From Streptomyces sp. NBC_00287 (GTDB taxonomy: Bacteria; Actinomycetota; Actinomycetes; Streptomycetales; Streptomycetaceae), in contig NZ_CP108053.1 in NCBI RefSeq assembly GCF_036173105.1, positions 8,866,001 to 8,930,000 on the forward strand: a stretch of DNA of 64,000 nt, read 5' to 3'. The position numbers and the translations under genes were made by a program. The notes under the pieces are model-generated. The model made no database searches, was not told where the DNA came from, and saw only the letters and a program-made list of their open reading frames with translations. This document shows, one piece after another, positions 16,093 to 24,779 of this stretch. The number at the start of each line of letters is the position of its first letter. The first letter of the stretch is position 1.

Positions 16093-17289
16093 ATGACCCT
16101 CGACCAGTTCCCGCCATCTCCTGCGCCGGACCTGCGGATCGGCCTGCTCGGCTCCTACGGCGGGTGCAACACCGGCGACGAGGCGATCCTGAAGTGTGTG
16201 CTGAGCTGCCTGCGCGCCCACCGCCCGCAGGCCCGGCTCGTCGTCTTCAGCCGGAACGCCGACCACACCCGCACCCATCACCCGGCAGCCGACGAGGTCG
16301 TGGACTGGGAGGGCGTCCCGCAAAAACCCATGCTCGACACCCTGGCCGGCCTGGACCTGCTGGTCCTCGGCGGCGGCGGGATCCTGTACGACGGAGAAGC
16401 GCGCCGCTATCTGCGGCTGGTGCGGGCGGCACACGAACGCGGCGTGCCCACCTTCGCCTACGCCATCGGCGCGGGCCCGCTGCGCGAGAGCGACGACCGC
16501 GAGGCCGTACGCACCGTCCTGCCCGCGATGACCGAGGTCGTCGTACGCGACGAGGAGTCCCGACTGGTCCTGGAGGAGGTCGGAGTCGACCGCGACCTCA
16601 CCGTCACCGCCGACCCCGCGCTGCTGCTCCCGCCCGAGCCCTTCACCGAGCAGATGATGCGACAGGAAGGCCTCCCCCTGGACTCCCGGCTGGTCGGGAT
16701 GTCCGTACGGGAGCCCGGCCGGGCGGCCGAGAAACTGGACGAGGACGACTACCACGCCCTCCTCGCCGACGTCGCCGACTTCCTGGCCCGCCGCCTGGAC
16801 GCGCACGTCGTCTTCGTCCCGATGGAACGCCAGGACGTCCGGCACGCCCACGGCGTGCTCTCCCGGATGAGCGCCCCGGACCTCGGACGCATCCTCCACA
16901 ACTCCTACAGCCCCGGCGAGATCCTCGGCTTCATGAGCCACCTCGACATCGTCGTGGGCATGCGCCTGCACGTCGTGATCTTCGCCGCGCTCAACGGACT
17001 GCCCGTGCTGCCGCTGCCGTACTCCGGCAAGGTCTTCGACTTCGCACGCCGTACCGGAGCGCCCGCACTGGTCGGCGTGGCCAGGGAACAGGCCGGACTG
17101 CTGCTCGCGGAGGTGGACCGGCTCTGGGACGAGTTCCCGCTGCGCCAGGAGGACCTCAAGGCCCGAGTGCGCGGTCTGCAGGAGCGGGCCCGGGAGACCT
17201 GTGTGCGCCTGGGGGACCTGCTGGACTCCCTCGACGGCGGCGCGCGGGCGGAACACGCCGACCTGAGCCTGTTCACGCCGGGCTCGTGA
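16093..17289 (+). CDS. polysaccharide pyruvyl transferase family protein
   Basis: 398 aa CsaB-like enzyme. It begins with the family motif LLGSYGGCNTGDEAIL (residues about 18-33), followed by LVLGGGGILYDGE and, late, the GMRLHVVIFAALNG segment with conserved Arg/His. Members move a pyruvyl ketal from PEP to a sugar of a surface polysaccharide. AAAGGAG precedes ATG 16093 by 6-7 nt. The FAD oxidoreductase gene follows after 42 bp on the same strand, so the two form a small operon. Whether it truly makes pyruvylated sugar or has been recruited to another role is not visible. Confidence 0.82.
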   Translation: MTLDQFPPSPAPDLRIGLLGSYGGCNTGDEAILKCVLSCLRAHRPQARLVVFSRNADHTRTHHPAADEVVDWEGVPQKPMLDTLAGLDLLVLGGGGILYDGEARRYLRLVRAAHERGVPTFAYAIGAGPLRESDDREAVRTVLPAMTEVVVRDEESRLVLEEVGVDRDLTVTADPALLLPPEPFTEQMMRQEGLPLDSRLVGMSVREPGRAAEKLDEDDYHALLADVADFLARRLDAHVVFVPMERQDVRHAHGVLSRMSAPDLGRILHNSYSPGEILGFMSHLDIVVGMRLHVVIFAALNGLPVLPLPYSGKVFDFARRTGAPALVGVAREQAGLLLAEVDRLWDEFPLRQEDLKARVRGLQERARETCVRLGDLLDSLDGGARAEHADLSLFTPGS

Positions 17290-17331
17290 GCGGTCCGACG
17301 GGGGCACAACACGCAGCCGACGGGAGAAGCG

Positions 17332-18786
17332 ATGCCGATCCTGCAAGCACCTGACCCCGACCGCACCGTCACCCTGCCCCCGCGTGCGGCCCGCCACGGC
17401 GGGCGCACGGACGTGCTGGTCGTCGGCGGCGGCCCGGCCGGCACCGCCGCGGCCTACGCGGCGGCCGACGCCGGTGCCGACGTCGTGCTCGTGGAGCGCT
17501 ACGGCTTCCTCGGCGGCAACGCCACCGTGGCCCTGGTCATGCCGCTGATGTCGTTCCACAACGAGCGCAAACAGGCCGTGTTCGACGGCGCGGGCCACAG
17601 CGGTCGGCTGCTGCCCACCGACCACGGCGAGGGCGACCCCGTGGTGGCGGGATTCCTCTGGCTGCTCCTGGACCGGCTCACCGAGCGAGGCGGCTGCGTT
17701 CCGCCGTCCCCCGAGACCGGCTACACCGTCCCCTTCGACCCGGAGATCTACAAACTCGTCCTCCTCGATCTGCTCGACGAGGTAGGCGTCCGCATGCTGT
17801 TCCACTCCTTCGCCTCCACCGCGCTGCCCCTCGACGACGGCTGGCGCGTGGTCTTCGAGACCAAGTCGGGCCCCGTGGTGATCGACGCGGGCGTCGTCGT
17901 CGACGGCACGGGGGACGGCGACATCGCCGCCGCCTGCGGGGCGCCGTACGAGATCGGCCGGCCGGAGGACGGTCTGGTGCAGCCGATGACGCTCATGTTC
18001 CGCATCGTCGACTTCCTCCAGCCGCGGTTCACCGAGTACGTCAGCGAACATCCCGACCAGTGGCGGGGCGTGCACGGGCTGTGGGACCTCGTCCGGGCGG
18101 CCACCGAGACAGGCGAACTGCGGCTGCCGCGCGAGGACATCCTGTTCTTCGGCACCCCGCACCCCCGGGAGGTCAGCGTCAACAGCACCCGGGTCACCCG
18201 GGCGCTCGGCACCGATGTGTGGGACCTCAGCCGCGCCGAGTTCACCGCCCGCCGCCAGATGGCCCAGATCGACCGCTTCCTGCGCCGCCACGTACCCGGC
18301 TTCGACGACGCCTACGTGGTGCAGAGCGGCGTCCAGATCGGGGTACGGGAGACCCGCCGCATCCTCGGCGACTACCACCTGACCGGCCACGACATCCTCG
18401 CGGCGCGCTCCTTCCCCGACGCCGTCGCGCACGGCGCCTACCCCGTCGACATCCACAACCCCCGGGGCAGCGGCACCGTCCTCAAACGCGTCCCGCGCGG
18501 CAGCTTCTACGACATTCCGCTGCGCTGTCTGCTGCCCCGGGACACGGAGCGGCTGCTGGTGGCCGGGCGGTGCATCTCGGGATCGCACGTGGCCCACTCC
18601 TCGTACCGCGTGATGCCCATCGCGATGGCGACCGGGCAGGCGGCCGGAGTCTGCGCCGCCCTGTCGGTCCGGCTCGACCGCAGTCCACGTCAGGTGCCCC
18701 ACCACCTGGTCCAGCGCACACTGCGCCGCCAGGGCGCGCACCTGCGCCTGGAACCGAGGGAACCGGTGCGGACGGGGTCGGACTAG
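17332..18786 (+). CDS. FAD-dependent oxidoreductase (FAD_oxidored family)
   Basis: 484 aa. The dinucleotide-binding motif VLVVGGGPAGTAAAYAAADAG (about residues 25-45) ends in the acidic VLVERYGFLGGNAT segment, typical of the PF12831 FAD-dependent oxidoreductases often found in bacterial sugar-degradation clusters. The C-terminal part has LVAGRCISGSHVAHSS and the terminal FAD contact MATGQAAGVCAAL. It is preceded by a pyruvyl transferase-like gene and followed by a sugar-responsive regulator and importer, so a role in oxidising a carbohydrate or its breakdown product is likely. No transmembrane or signal segment is visible. Confidence 0.85.
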   Translation: MPILQAPDPDRTVTLPPRAARHGGRTDVLVVGGGPAGTAAAYAAADAGADVVLVERYGFLGGNATVALVMPLMSFHNERKQAVFDGAGHSGRLLPTDHGEGDPVVAGFLWLLLDRLTERGGCVPPSPETGYTVPFDPEIYKLVLLDLLDEVGVRMLFHSFASTALPLDDGWRVVFETKSGPVVIDAGVVVDGTGDGDIAAACGAPYEIGRPEDGLVQPMTLMFRIVDFLQPRFTEYVSEHPDQWRGVHGLWDLVRAATETGELRLPREDILFFGTPHPREVSVNSTRVTRALGTDVWDLSRAEFTARRQMAQIDRFLRRHVPGFDDAYVVQSGVQIGVRETRRILGDYHLTGHDILAARSFPDAVAHGAYPVDIHNPRGSGTVLKRVPRGSFYDIPLRCLLPRDTERLLVAGRCISGSHVAHSSYRVMPIAMATGQAAGVCAALSVRLDRSPRQVPHHLVQRTLRRQGAHLRLEPREPVRTGSD

Positions 18787-18805
18787 GAGTCGTTACTGAC
18801 CCTGG

Positions 18806-18838
18806 CGATCGTATTGAGCGCAAACGATCGATACGATT
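18806..18838. promoter_or_regulatory. candidate operator upstream of the hybrid regulator
   Basis: CGATCGTATTGAGCG (18806-18820) is followed by AACGATCGATACG (18823-18835). The second sequence occurs as an exact 13-bp reverse complement at 29613-29625 before the PL8 lyase, and TTGAGCG recurs there too. It lies about 50 bp before the regulator start, fitting autoregulation. Confidence 0.65.
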
Positions 18839-18887
18839 GGGGGCGTAGAGTAAGCGCTCCTGATCACGCCACTGTCCTGGGGGAATC

Positions 18888-19979
18888 ATGCGACTCCATG
18901 TCGACCAGCGCCATGAGCGCGTGCTCGAACTCGTCCGCGAACGGCGCAGTATCCGGGTCGCCGAACTCGCCGCCGAACTCGGCGTGTCCGCGGTGACGTT
19001 GAGGCGGGACGTGGAGGCGCTGGCCGCTCAGGGGCGGGTGCACCGGCTGCACGGCGCCGTGGTGTGGCCGGAGGAGACGGCGGTCGAGCCGCGTGAGCGG
19101 CCGCAGGGCGCCGGGGGCGCGGTGATCGGAATGATCGTGCCGACCACGAACTACATCTTCGCCGACATCGTGCGCGGTGCCCGGGAGGCCGTCGCGGCCC
19201 AGGGCGGACGGCTGGTCCTCGGTGTGTCCGGGTACGTCGACGCGGAGGACTCCGTCCAGGCCGAGCACCTCATCGCCGGCGGCGCGCAGGGACTGCTCGT
19301 CGCGCCCAGCTGGTTCGGGGGCGTACCGGAGGGCGGCCAGGAGAAGTGGCTGCTGGAGCACGATGTGCCGGCCCTGCTGGTGGAACGCTCGGCGCCGCCC
19401 GGCAACCCCGCCGCCGTCCTGGACCGGGTCCGCACCGACCGCGCCCACGGCGCCGCCGTCGCCGTCGGCCACTTCGCCTCCCTCGGCCACCGCAAGATCA
19501 CCGCCGTGCTCCAGGAGGGCCCGCACGCCGTCCAGATCTCCGCCGGATTCCGGGCCGCGGTGCAGGCGCTCGGGCTCGACGTCGACATCGACGCCCCCGC
19601 GGTGCGCGAACACGGCGACTACGAGGCGAGCGTCGACCATCTCGTCGACGCCGTGCAGAAACGGGGCGTGACAGCGGCGCTGGTGCACAGCGACGAGGAC
19701 GCGATCGTGCTGGTGCCACGGCTCCAGGCCGCCGGTGTCCGGGTGCCGGACGACCTGGCGCTCATCGCCTACGACGACGAGGTCGCCGGAATGTCCGACG
19801 TCCCGCTCACCGCGATCGCCCCGCCCAAGCGCTCGGTGGGGGAACTGGCCGCCAAGCTGCTGCTCCAGCGGCTCGCCGAGCGCCGCGGCGGACAGCAGCC
19901 CGGCCCTGGTCAACACCTCGATCTGCTGCCCGTATTGAGGATCCGCTCGTCCTGCGGCGGTGCGGCGATCACTCTGTGA
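18888..19979 (+). CDS. DeoR-type HTH fused to LacI-type ligand domain
   Basis: 363 aa. Residues 1-57 are a DeoR winged HTH (ERVLELVRERRSIRVAELAAELGVSAVTLRRDVEAL). Residues about 75-340 are a LacI/periplasmic-binding-protein sensor domain, with the typical IGMIVPTTNYIFADIVRGA opening, ALLVERS, LGHRKITAVLQ and DDLALIAYDDE. So the protein joins a DNA-binding domain of one family to the sugar sensor of another. It precedes the importer operon at 20104 and probably controls it and the PL8 lyase through AACGATCG sites. The ligand is presumably a sugar. The end of the coding region overlaps the first of the downstream motifs. Confidence 0.85.
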   Translation: MRLHVDQRHERVLELVRERRSIRVAELAAELGVSAVTLRRDVEALAAQGRVHRLHGAVVWPEETAVEPRERPQGAGGAVIGMIVPTTNYIFADIVRGAREAVAAQGGRLVLGVSGYVDAEDSVQAEHLIAGGAQGLLVAPSWFGGVPEGGQEKWLLEHDVPALLVERSAPPGNPAAVLDRVRTDRAHGAAVAVGHFASLGHRKITAVLQEGPHAVQISAGFRAAVQALGLDVDIDAPAVREHGDYEASVDHLVDAVQKRGVTAALVHSDEDAIVLVPRLQAAGVRVPDDLALIAYDDEVAGMSDVPLTAIAPPKRSVGELAAKLLLQRLAERRGGQQPGPGQHLDLLPVLRIRSSCGGAAITL

Positions 19980-20040
19980 GCGTTACGTTCGTTGCGCGAT
20001 CGTTTTGATTGTCTTGGTCGAACGCTCTTGACGTCGATCG
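19976..20040. promoter_or_regulatory. candidate operator region of the sugar importer operon
   Basis: Between the regulator stop and the binding-protein gene are GAGCGTTACG (19978), CGATCGTTTTGA (19997-20008) and AACGCTC (20020-20026). They share the CGATCGTT core and GAGCG half with the motifs at 18806 and 29587. Position and similarity make them candidate sites for the regulator encoded at 18888. Confidence 0.5.
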
Positions 20041-20103
20041 TCCGGGCACAAAAGATGTCCTGCGACCGCCTCTTCCCGTACGAGGTCTCGTAGGAGACGT
20101 GCA

Positions 20104-21411
20104 ATGACGCGCACTACACGTTCGTTCCGCAGCACCGCCACCCTTGCCGCTGTCGCCGCCCTCGGCCTGCTCGCCACCGCCTGCGGCGGCGGCGACTCGA
20201 CCGACACCGCCGACGGCGGCAAGCCGGTCACCCTCACCTACTGGACCTGGACACTCGGGGCCAAGTCGACCGTGGAGGCGTTCAACAAGACGCACAAGGA
20301 CATCAAGGTCGAGCTCACCGAGATACCGAGCGGCACCGAGGGCTACAGCAAGCTCGCCAACGCCGTGAAGGCGGGCAACGCGCCCGATGTGGCCACGATC
20401 GAGTACCAGATGGTCCCCGAGTTCGCCAGCCAGGGCAATTTGATCGATCTGACCGAGTACGCAGGCGAAACGGTCAAGACGAAGTTCCCGCAGGCCGTCC
20501 AGGACCTGGTGACCTTCGGCGGCAAGACCTGGACCGTTCCCTACGACGCGGCCCCGCAGCTCTACTACTACCGCACTGACCTGTTCAAGAAGTTCGGCAT
20601 CGAAGTCCCCACCACCTGGGACGAGTTCAAGACGGCCGCCGAGAAGGTCAAGAAGCAGGACAAGAGTGTCCGCCTCGCCTCCATGCCGAAGAACGACCCC
20701 GCCCTGCTGGCCGCCCTGTCGTGGCAGGCGGGCGCGAAGTGGTTCTCCGTCGAGGGCGACGCCTGGAAGCCCGCCGTGGACGACGCCGCGACCAACAAGG
20801 TCACCGGCTACTGGGACGGCCTGATCGAGGACGACCTCGTGCAGTCGTACACCGGCTACAGCCCCGAGGAGACCAAGGCCCGCACCTCCGGCAAGACCCT
20901 CTCCTTCCTCGGCGCCTCCTGGTCCGCGGGCGGCATGAAGACCGCCATGCCCGACCTCGCCGGCAAGTGGGCCGTCGCCCCCATGCCGAACTGGGGCACC
21001 GCCGCCACCGGCAACTACGGCGGCACCTCCTACGGCGTCCTCAAGGGCAGCGACAACGCCGAGGCGGCCGCCGAGTTCATCACCTGGCTCACCACGAACA
21101 AGGCCGGTGTCCAGGCCCGCCTCGCCGACCTGGAGTCGCCGAGCAGTGCCCTGCCGGCCAACCCCGAGATGCGTGAGGTGGCCGCGGCGAAGTTCGACAC
21201 CGCGTACCTGAACGGCCAGGACCTCTACGGGCTCGCCTCCGAGCAGGCCGAGGCCATCGTGCCCGGCTGGACCTGGGGCCCGAACCAGATGGACGTCTAC
21301 ACCGCCGTCCAGGACCAGACCGCCAAGTCCGACTTCACCGCGGGCGTCAAGGCCGGGCAGCAGAAGGCCGAGTCGGGCATCACGGAGCGCGGCCTGAAGC
21401 TCGCGAAGTAG
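20104..21411 (+). CDS. sugar ABC transporter substrate-binding lipoprotein
   Basis: 435 aa solute-binding protein family 1. The lipoprotein signal ends LLATAC with Cys27; the mature part starts VTLTYWTWTLG. Internal motifs VPYDAAPQLYYYRTDLF and the DEFKTAAEKVKK region fit extracellular carbohydrate binding. First gene of a five-gene rightward operon with two permeases and two enzymes. The strong start is preceded by AGGAGACGTGCA about 6 nt away. Confidence 0.93.
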   Translation: MTRTTRSFRSTATLAAVAALGLLATACGGGDSTDTADGGKPVTLTYWTWTLGAKSTVEAFNKTHKDIKVELTEIPSGTEGYSKLANAVKAGNAPDVATIEYQMVPEFASQGNLIDLTEYAGETVKTKFPQAVQDLVTFGGKTWTVPYDAAPQLYYYRTDLFKKFGIEVPTTWDEFKTAAEKVKKQDKSVRLASMPKNDPALLAALSWQAGAKWFSVEGDAWKPAVDDAATNKVTGYWDGLIEDDLVQSYTGYSPEETKARTSGKTLSFLGASWSAGGMKTAMPDLAGKWAVAPMPNWGTAATGNYGGTSYGVLKGSDNAEAAAEFITWLTTNKAGVQARLADLESPSSALPANPEMREVAAAKFDTAYLNGQDLYGLASEQAEAIVPGWTWGPNQMDVYTAVQDQTAKSDFTAGVKAGQQKAESGITERGLKLAK

Positions 21412-21828
21412 TCGCGGGGCGACAGATCAGCGGCCGGACCGCCGGGACGCCTCAACGGCCCCGGCGGACCCGCGCCCGCTGTCGCTCGGGGCGATCTGCT
21501 CGCCGCACCGAAGGCGCCGTGCGCTCGTCCCGCCTGGCGGCCCGGTGCCCGCCTCGCCTGAGGGCCTTGTGCTCGACATCCCCGGCGAACCGGGGCGGGC
21601 TCGTCGGAGCCGGCGTTCAGCGGCCCCGATCTCGCCCCACCCGCCGCACCACACCGCCCGCCCACCCCGCCACCTGCGGCCGACCCGCATACGCCTCCAC
21701 GGCTCGCCACTATCCAGCGCCAGCCGCCCGTGGCCGCCCCGCATCAGCCGTCCACACCTCGCCCACACCTCGCCCGCACCCTCGCCCGCCTCCCCCCGCC
21801 GCCCAACCCCCCCCGCCAAGGAGCCCCT
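21412..21828. other. 417-bp C-rich spacer before the permease gene
   Basis: No coding frame here is supported. The last 200 bases are strikingly C-rich and G-poor on the + strand (CCACACCTCGCCCACACCTCG and similar short repeats), ending in AAGGAG before the GTG start at 21829. It separates the abundant binding protein from its permeases, as is common in such operons where RNA processing lowers permease expression. A C-rich, weakly structured leader could also serve Rho loading; this is inference. Confidence 0.5.
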
Positions 21829-22797
21829 GTGGCAGCACCCTCCGCCCCAGCCGTGCGCCCCGTGGCCGAACGCGCACCCGCGCCCCGGCCGCCCGCCGCC
21901 TCGAAGCTGCGGCGCAGCCAGCGTCGCGCCGCCGCCCTGTTCATCGTTCCGTTCTTCGTGCTGTTCGCCGTGGTGATGGCGGCGCCCATCGCCTACGCGG
22001 TGTGGATGAGCCTGTTCCAGGAGCGTTCCTCCGGGCTCGGATTCGGCGGCACCGAGCGGGTGTTCGCGGGCCTGGGCAACTACACCAAGGCCCTGTCCGA
22101 CTCCGGCTTCCGGGCCTCCTTCGGACACATCGCGCTCTACTGCGCCCTGTACATCCCGGTGATGATCGGCGGCTCGCTCGCCCTGGCCCTGCTGGTGGAC
22201 TCCGCGCTGGCCCGCGCCAAGCGGTTCTTCCAACTCGCGCTGTTCCTGCCGCATGCGATCCCCGGACTGATCGCTTCGATCATCTGGATCTACCTGTACA
22301 CACCCGGTCTGAGCCCGGTGCTCGACTGGATCGGCGCGTTCGGCGGCTCATGGGACTTCTACCGCAACGACCATGTGCTCACGTCCCTGGTCAATCTGAC
22401 CGCCTGGCAGTGGACCGGCTACAACATGGTCATCTTCTACGCCGCCCTGCAGGCCGTTCCGCGCGAAGTGATCGAAGCGGCCGTCGTGGACGGAGCCGGC
22501 GCCCTGCGCACCGCCCTCCAGATCAAGGTGCCGATGATCGCTTCCGCGGTCGTCATGACCGTTCTGTTCACCTGCGTCGGCGCGATCCAGATCTTCACCG
22601 AACCCAAGCTCCTCAACCAGCGCGGAGCCCCCTCCATCGACACCGAGTGGTCCCCGACCCTCTACATCTGGAAGGCCGGGTTCGTGCAGCACGACTACGG
22701 CCTGGCCGCCGCCGCGTCCCTGCTCCTCGCCGCCCTCGGCGTCGCCCTCTCCTACCTCGTCACCCGGATCGGCAACCGGTGGAAGGCCGCGCAATGA
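21829..22797 (+). CDS. carbohydrate ABC transporter permease (MalF type)
   Basis: 322 aa with a Pro/Ala-rich soluble N-terminus of about 40 residues and six transmembrane helices. The EAA loop is PREVIEAAVVDGAGALR. GTG 21829 is chosen because AAGGAG lies 5 nt before it; longer reading would add a low-complexity Pro/Arg stretch encoded by the C-rich spacer. Its TGA overlaps the ATG of the next permease (ATGA at 22794), so they are translationally coupled. Confidence 0.9.
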   Translation: MAAPSAPAVRPVAERAPAPRPPAASKLRRSQRRAAALFIVPFFVLFAVVMAAPIAYAVWMSLFQERSSGLGFGGTERVFAGLGNYTKALSDSGFRASFGHIALYCALYIPVMIGGSLALALLVDSALARAKRFFQLALFLPHAIPGLIASIIWIYLYTPGLSPVLDWIGAFGGSWDFYRNDHVLTSLVNLTAWQWTGYNMVIFYAALQAVPREVIEAAVVDGAGALRTALQIKVPMIASAVVMTVLFTCVGAIQIFTEPKLLNQRGAPSIDTEWSPTLYIWKAGFVQHDYGLAAAASLLLAALGVALSYLVTRIGNRWKAAQ

Positions 22798-23714
22798 GCA
22801 CTCTCACCCAGGACACCGCACCCACCGCCAAGACCCCGGCCGCCACCGAACGCCCCACGGCCGCCCGCAGACGCCCCGCCGGCGCCCTGCTCTCCAAGGG
22901 CGTCGTCAACGGACTGCTGATCGTCGCCGCGTTCTACACCCTGATGCCCATCAGCTGGCTGCTCTTCGCCGCCACCAAGAACCACCGCGACCTGTTCGCC
23001 ACCTCCGGCTTCGCCTTCGGCGACTTCAACCTGTTCACCAACCTCGAACGCGTCTTCACCTTCAACGACGGCATCTATCTGCGCTGGTTCGGCAACAGCA
23101 TCCTCTACTCCGTCGTCGGCTCCGCCGTCTCCACCTTCATCTGCGTCGCCACCGGCTACGCCTTCGACAAATACGAATTCCGCGGCAAGGAGAAGCTGTT
23201 CGGCCTGGTCCTGGCCGGCGTCCTCGTCCCCACCACGGTCATCCAGCTGCCGATGTACCTGCTGGCCACCAAGGCCGGCGTGGTCAACACCTACTGGGCG
23301 CTGCTGCTGCCCGCCCTGGTCAACCCCTTCGGCGTCTACCTCGCCCGCGTCTTCTCCGAGGGCTATGTCCCCGGCGAGGTCCTGGAGGCCGCCCGCGTCG
23401 ACGGCGCCGGCGAACTGCGCACCTTCGCCCGCATCGGACTGCCCATGCTCGCGCCGGGCTTCATGACCATCTTCCTGTTCTCGTTCACCGCCAGCTGGAA
23501 CAACTTCTTCGGCGCCCTGGTGATGCTCAACGACGAACAGCTCTACCCGGTCAACCTCGGCCTGTTCATGTGGAACAGCGTCACCCAGCAGCAGCCCGAG
23601 TTCTATTCGCTCGTCATCACCGGCTCTCTCGTCGCCGTCGTCCCGCTGATCGTCGCCTTCGTCTGCCTCCAGCGCTTCTGGCGCTCCGGGCTGACCGCCG
23701 GCGCGGTGAAGTGA
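22794..23714 (+). CDS. carbohydrate ABC transporter permease (MalG type)
   Basis: 306 aa, six predicted membrane helices, EAA loop PGEVLEAARVDGAGELR. The start overlaps the stop of the MalF-type partner. The Thr/Ala-rich N-terminus is soluble. With the upstream permease it forms the channel of the importer; no ATPase is encoded in the operon. Confidence 0.92.
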   Translation: MSTLTQDTAPTAKTPAATERPTAARRRPAGALLSKGVVNGLLIVAAFYTLMPISWLLFAATKNHRDLFATSGFAFGDFNLFTNLERVFTFNDGIYLRWFGNSILYSVVGSAVSTFICVATGYAFDKYEFRGKEKLFGLVLAGVLVPTTVIQLPMYLLATKAGVVNTYWALLLPALVNPFGVYLARVFSEGYVPGEVLEAARVDGAGELRTFARIGLPMLAPGFMTIFLFSFTASWNNFFGALVMLNDEQLYPVNLGLFMWNSVTQQQPEFYSLVITGSLVAVVPLIVAFVCLQRFWRSGLTAGAVK

Positions 23715-23716
23715 CG

Positions 23717-24754
23717 ATGCCCGCACCGGAAGGCACCCCCCTGAACAGCACGCCCCGCCCGCACACCGTTCTGGCCATGGGCGCCGAGATCCACCGCCAA
23801 CTCCTGGCCGAACCCGCCCTGCACCGCCTGCACACCGTCGCCCAGGTCGACACGACCACCACGGTCACCGACCTCACCACCGCCGACCCACGTCAACTCG
23901 CCGCCGCCGAAGTCCTGTTCACCCACTGGGGCGCCCCCCTGCTCACCGAGGACACGCTGCGCCTGATGCCCCGGCTGCGCGCGGTCGTGCACGCCGCGGG
24001 CTCCGTCAAGCACCATGTCACCGACGCCGTATGGCACCGCGGCATCACCGTCTCCTCCGCCGCCGCCGCCAACGCCCTGCCCGTCGCCGAGTTCACCCTC
24101 GCCGCCATCCTCTTCGCCGGCAAACGCGTCCTCGACATCGCCCGCGTCTACGCCGACACCCGCACCCACCCCGACCTGCTGCCGTACTACCGCGGCCACG
24201 GCAACTACCACCGCACCGTCGGCATCGTCGGCGCCTCCCGCATCGGCCGCCGCGTCATCGACCTGCTGCGCCCCTTCGACCTCGACGTCCTGCTCTACGA
24301 CCCCTACATCGACGCCCACGAGGCCCGCGCCCTCGGCGTCGAACCCGTCGGCCTGGACGAACTGGCCCGGCGCGGCGACGTGGTGTCGATCCACGCACCC
24401 CAACTCCCCGAGACCCACCACATGTTCGACGCCCGCCGCCTCGCCCTCCTCAAGGACGGCGCCACCCTCGTCAACACCGCCCGCGGCAACCTCGTCGACA
24501 CCGACGCGCTCACCGCACACCTGGTCACCGGCCGCCTGCACGCCGTCCTCGACGTCACCGAACCGGACGTACCCCCGGCCGACTCACCGCTGTACACGCT
24601 GCCCAACGTGCTGCTCACCCCGCACATCGCCGGCTCCCTCGGCAATGAACTCGGCCGGATGACCGACTGGGCCGTCGACGAGGTCGCCCGCTACGCCCAG
24701 GGCCTGCCGCTGGCGTACGAGGTAGCCCCGGACGAGCTGATCCGTTCGGCCTGA
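23717..24754 (+). CDS. D-isomer-specific 2-hydroxyacid dehydrogenase
   Basis: 345 aa NAD(P)-dependent enzyme. The Rossmann motif is VGIVGASRIGRRVID, and the catalytic triad is Arg256 (NTARGNLVD), Glu282 (DVTEPDV) and His303 (LTPHIAGS). It interconverts a 2-keto acid and a D-2-hydroxy acid. Placed right after two permeases, it may handle a uronic or keto-acid product of the imported saccharide. The start may be ATG 23717 or the GTG at 23711 that overlaps the preceding stop; the former has better spacing to GGTGA. Confidence 0.88.
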   Translation: MPAPEGTPLNSTPRPHTVLAMGAEIHRQLLAEPALHRLHTVAQVDTTTTVTDLTTADPRQLAAAEVLFTHWGAPLLTEDTLRLMPRLRAVVHAAGSVKHHVTDAVWHRGITVSSAAAANALPVAEFTLAAILFAGKRVLDIARVYADTRTHPDLLPYYRGHGNYHRTVGIVGASRIGRRVIDLLRPFDLDVLLYDPYIDAHEARALGVEPVGLDELARRGDVVSIHAPQLPETHHMFDARRLALLKDGATLVNTARGNLVDTDALTAHLVTGRLHAVLDVTEPDVPPADSPLYTLPNVLLTPHIAGSLGNELGRMTDWAVDEVARYAQGLPLAYEVAPDELIRSA

Positions 24755-24779
24755 ACACCCGTCGCAGGAAAGGATCTTC

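Noticed and set aside
15559..18741. 1060-codon minus-strand frame opposite the pyruvyl transferase and FAD oxidoreductase
   Set aside because: Same kind of shadow; overlaps clearly real genes on the plus strand and contains low-complexity His/Gly/Asp/Gln-rich sequence.
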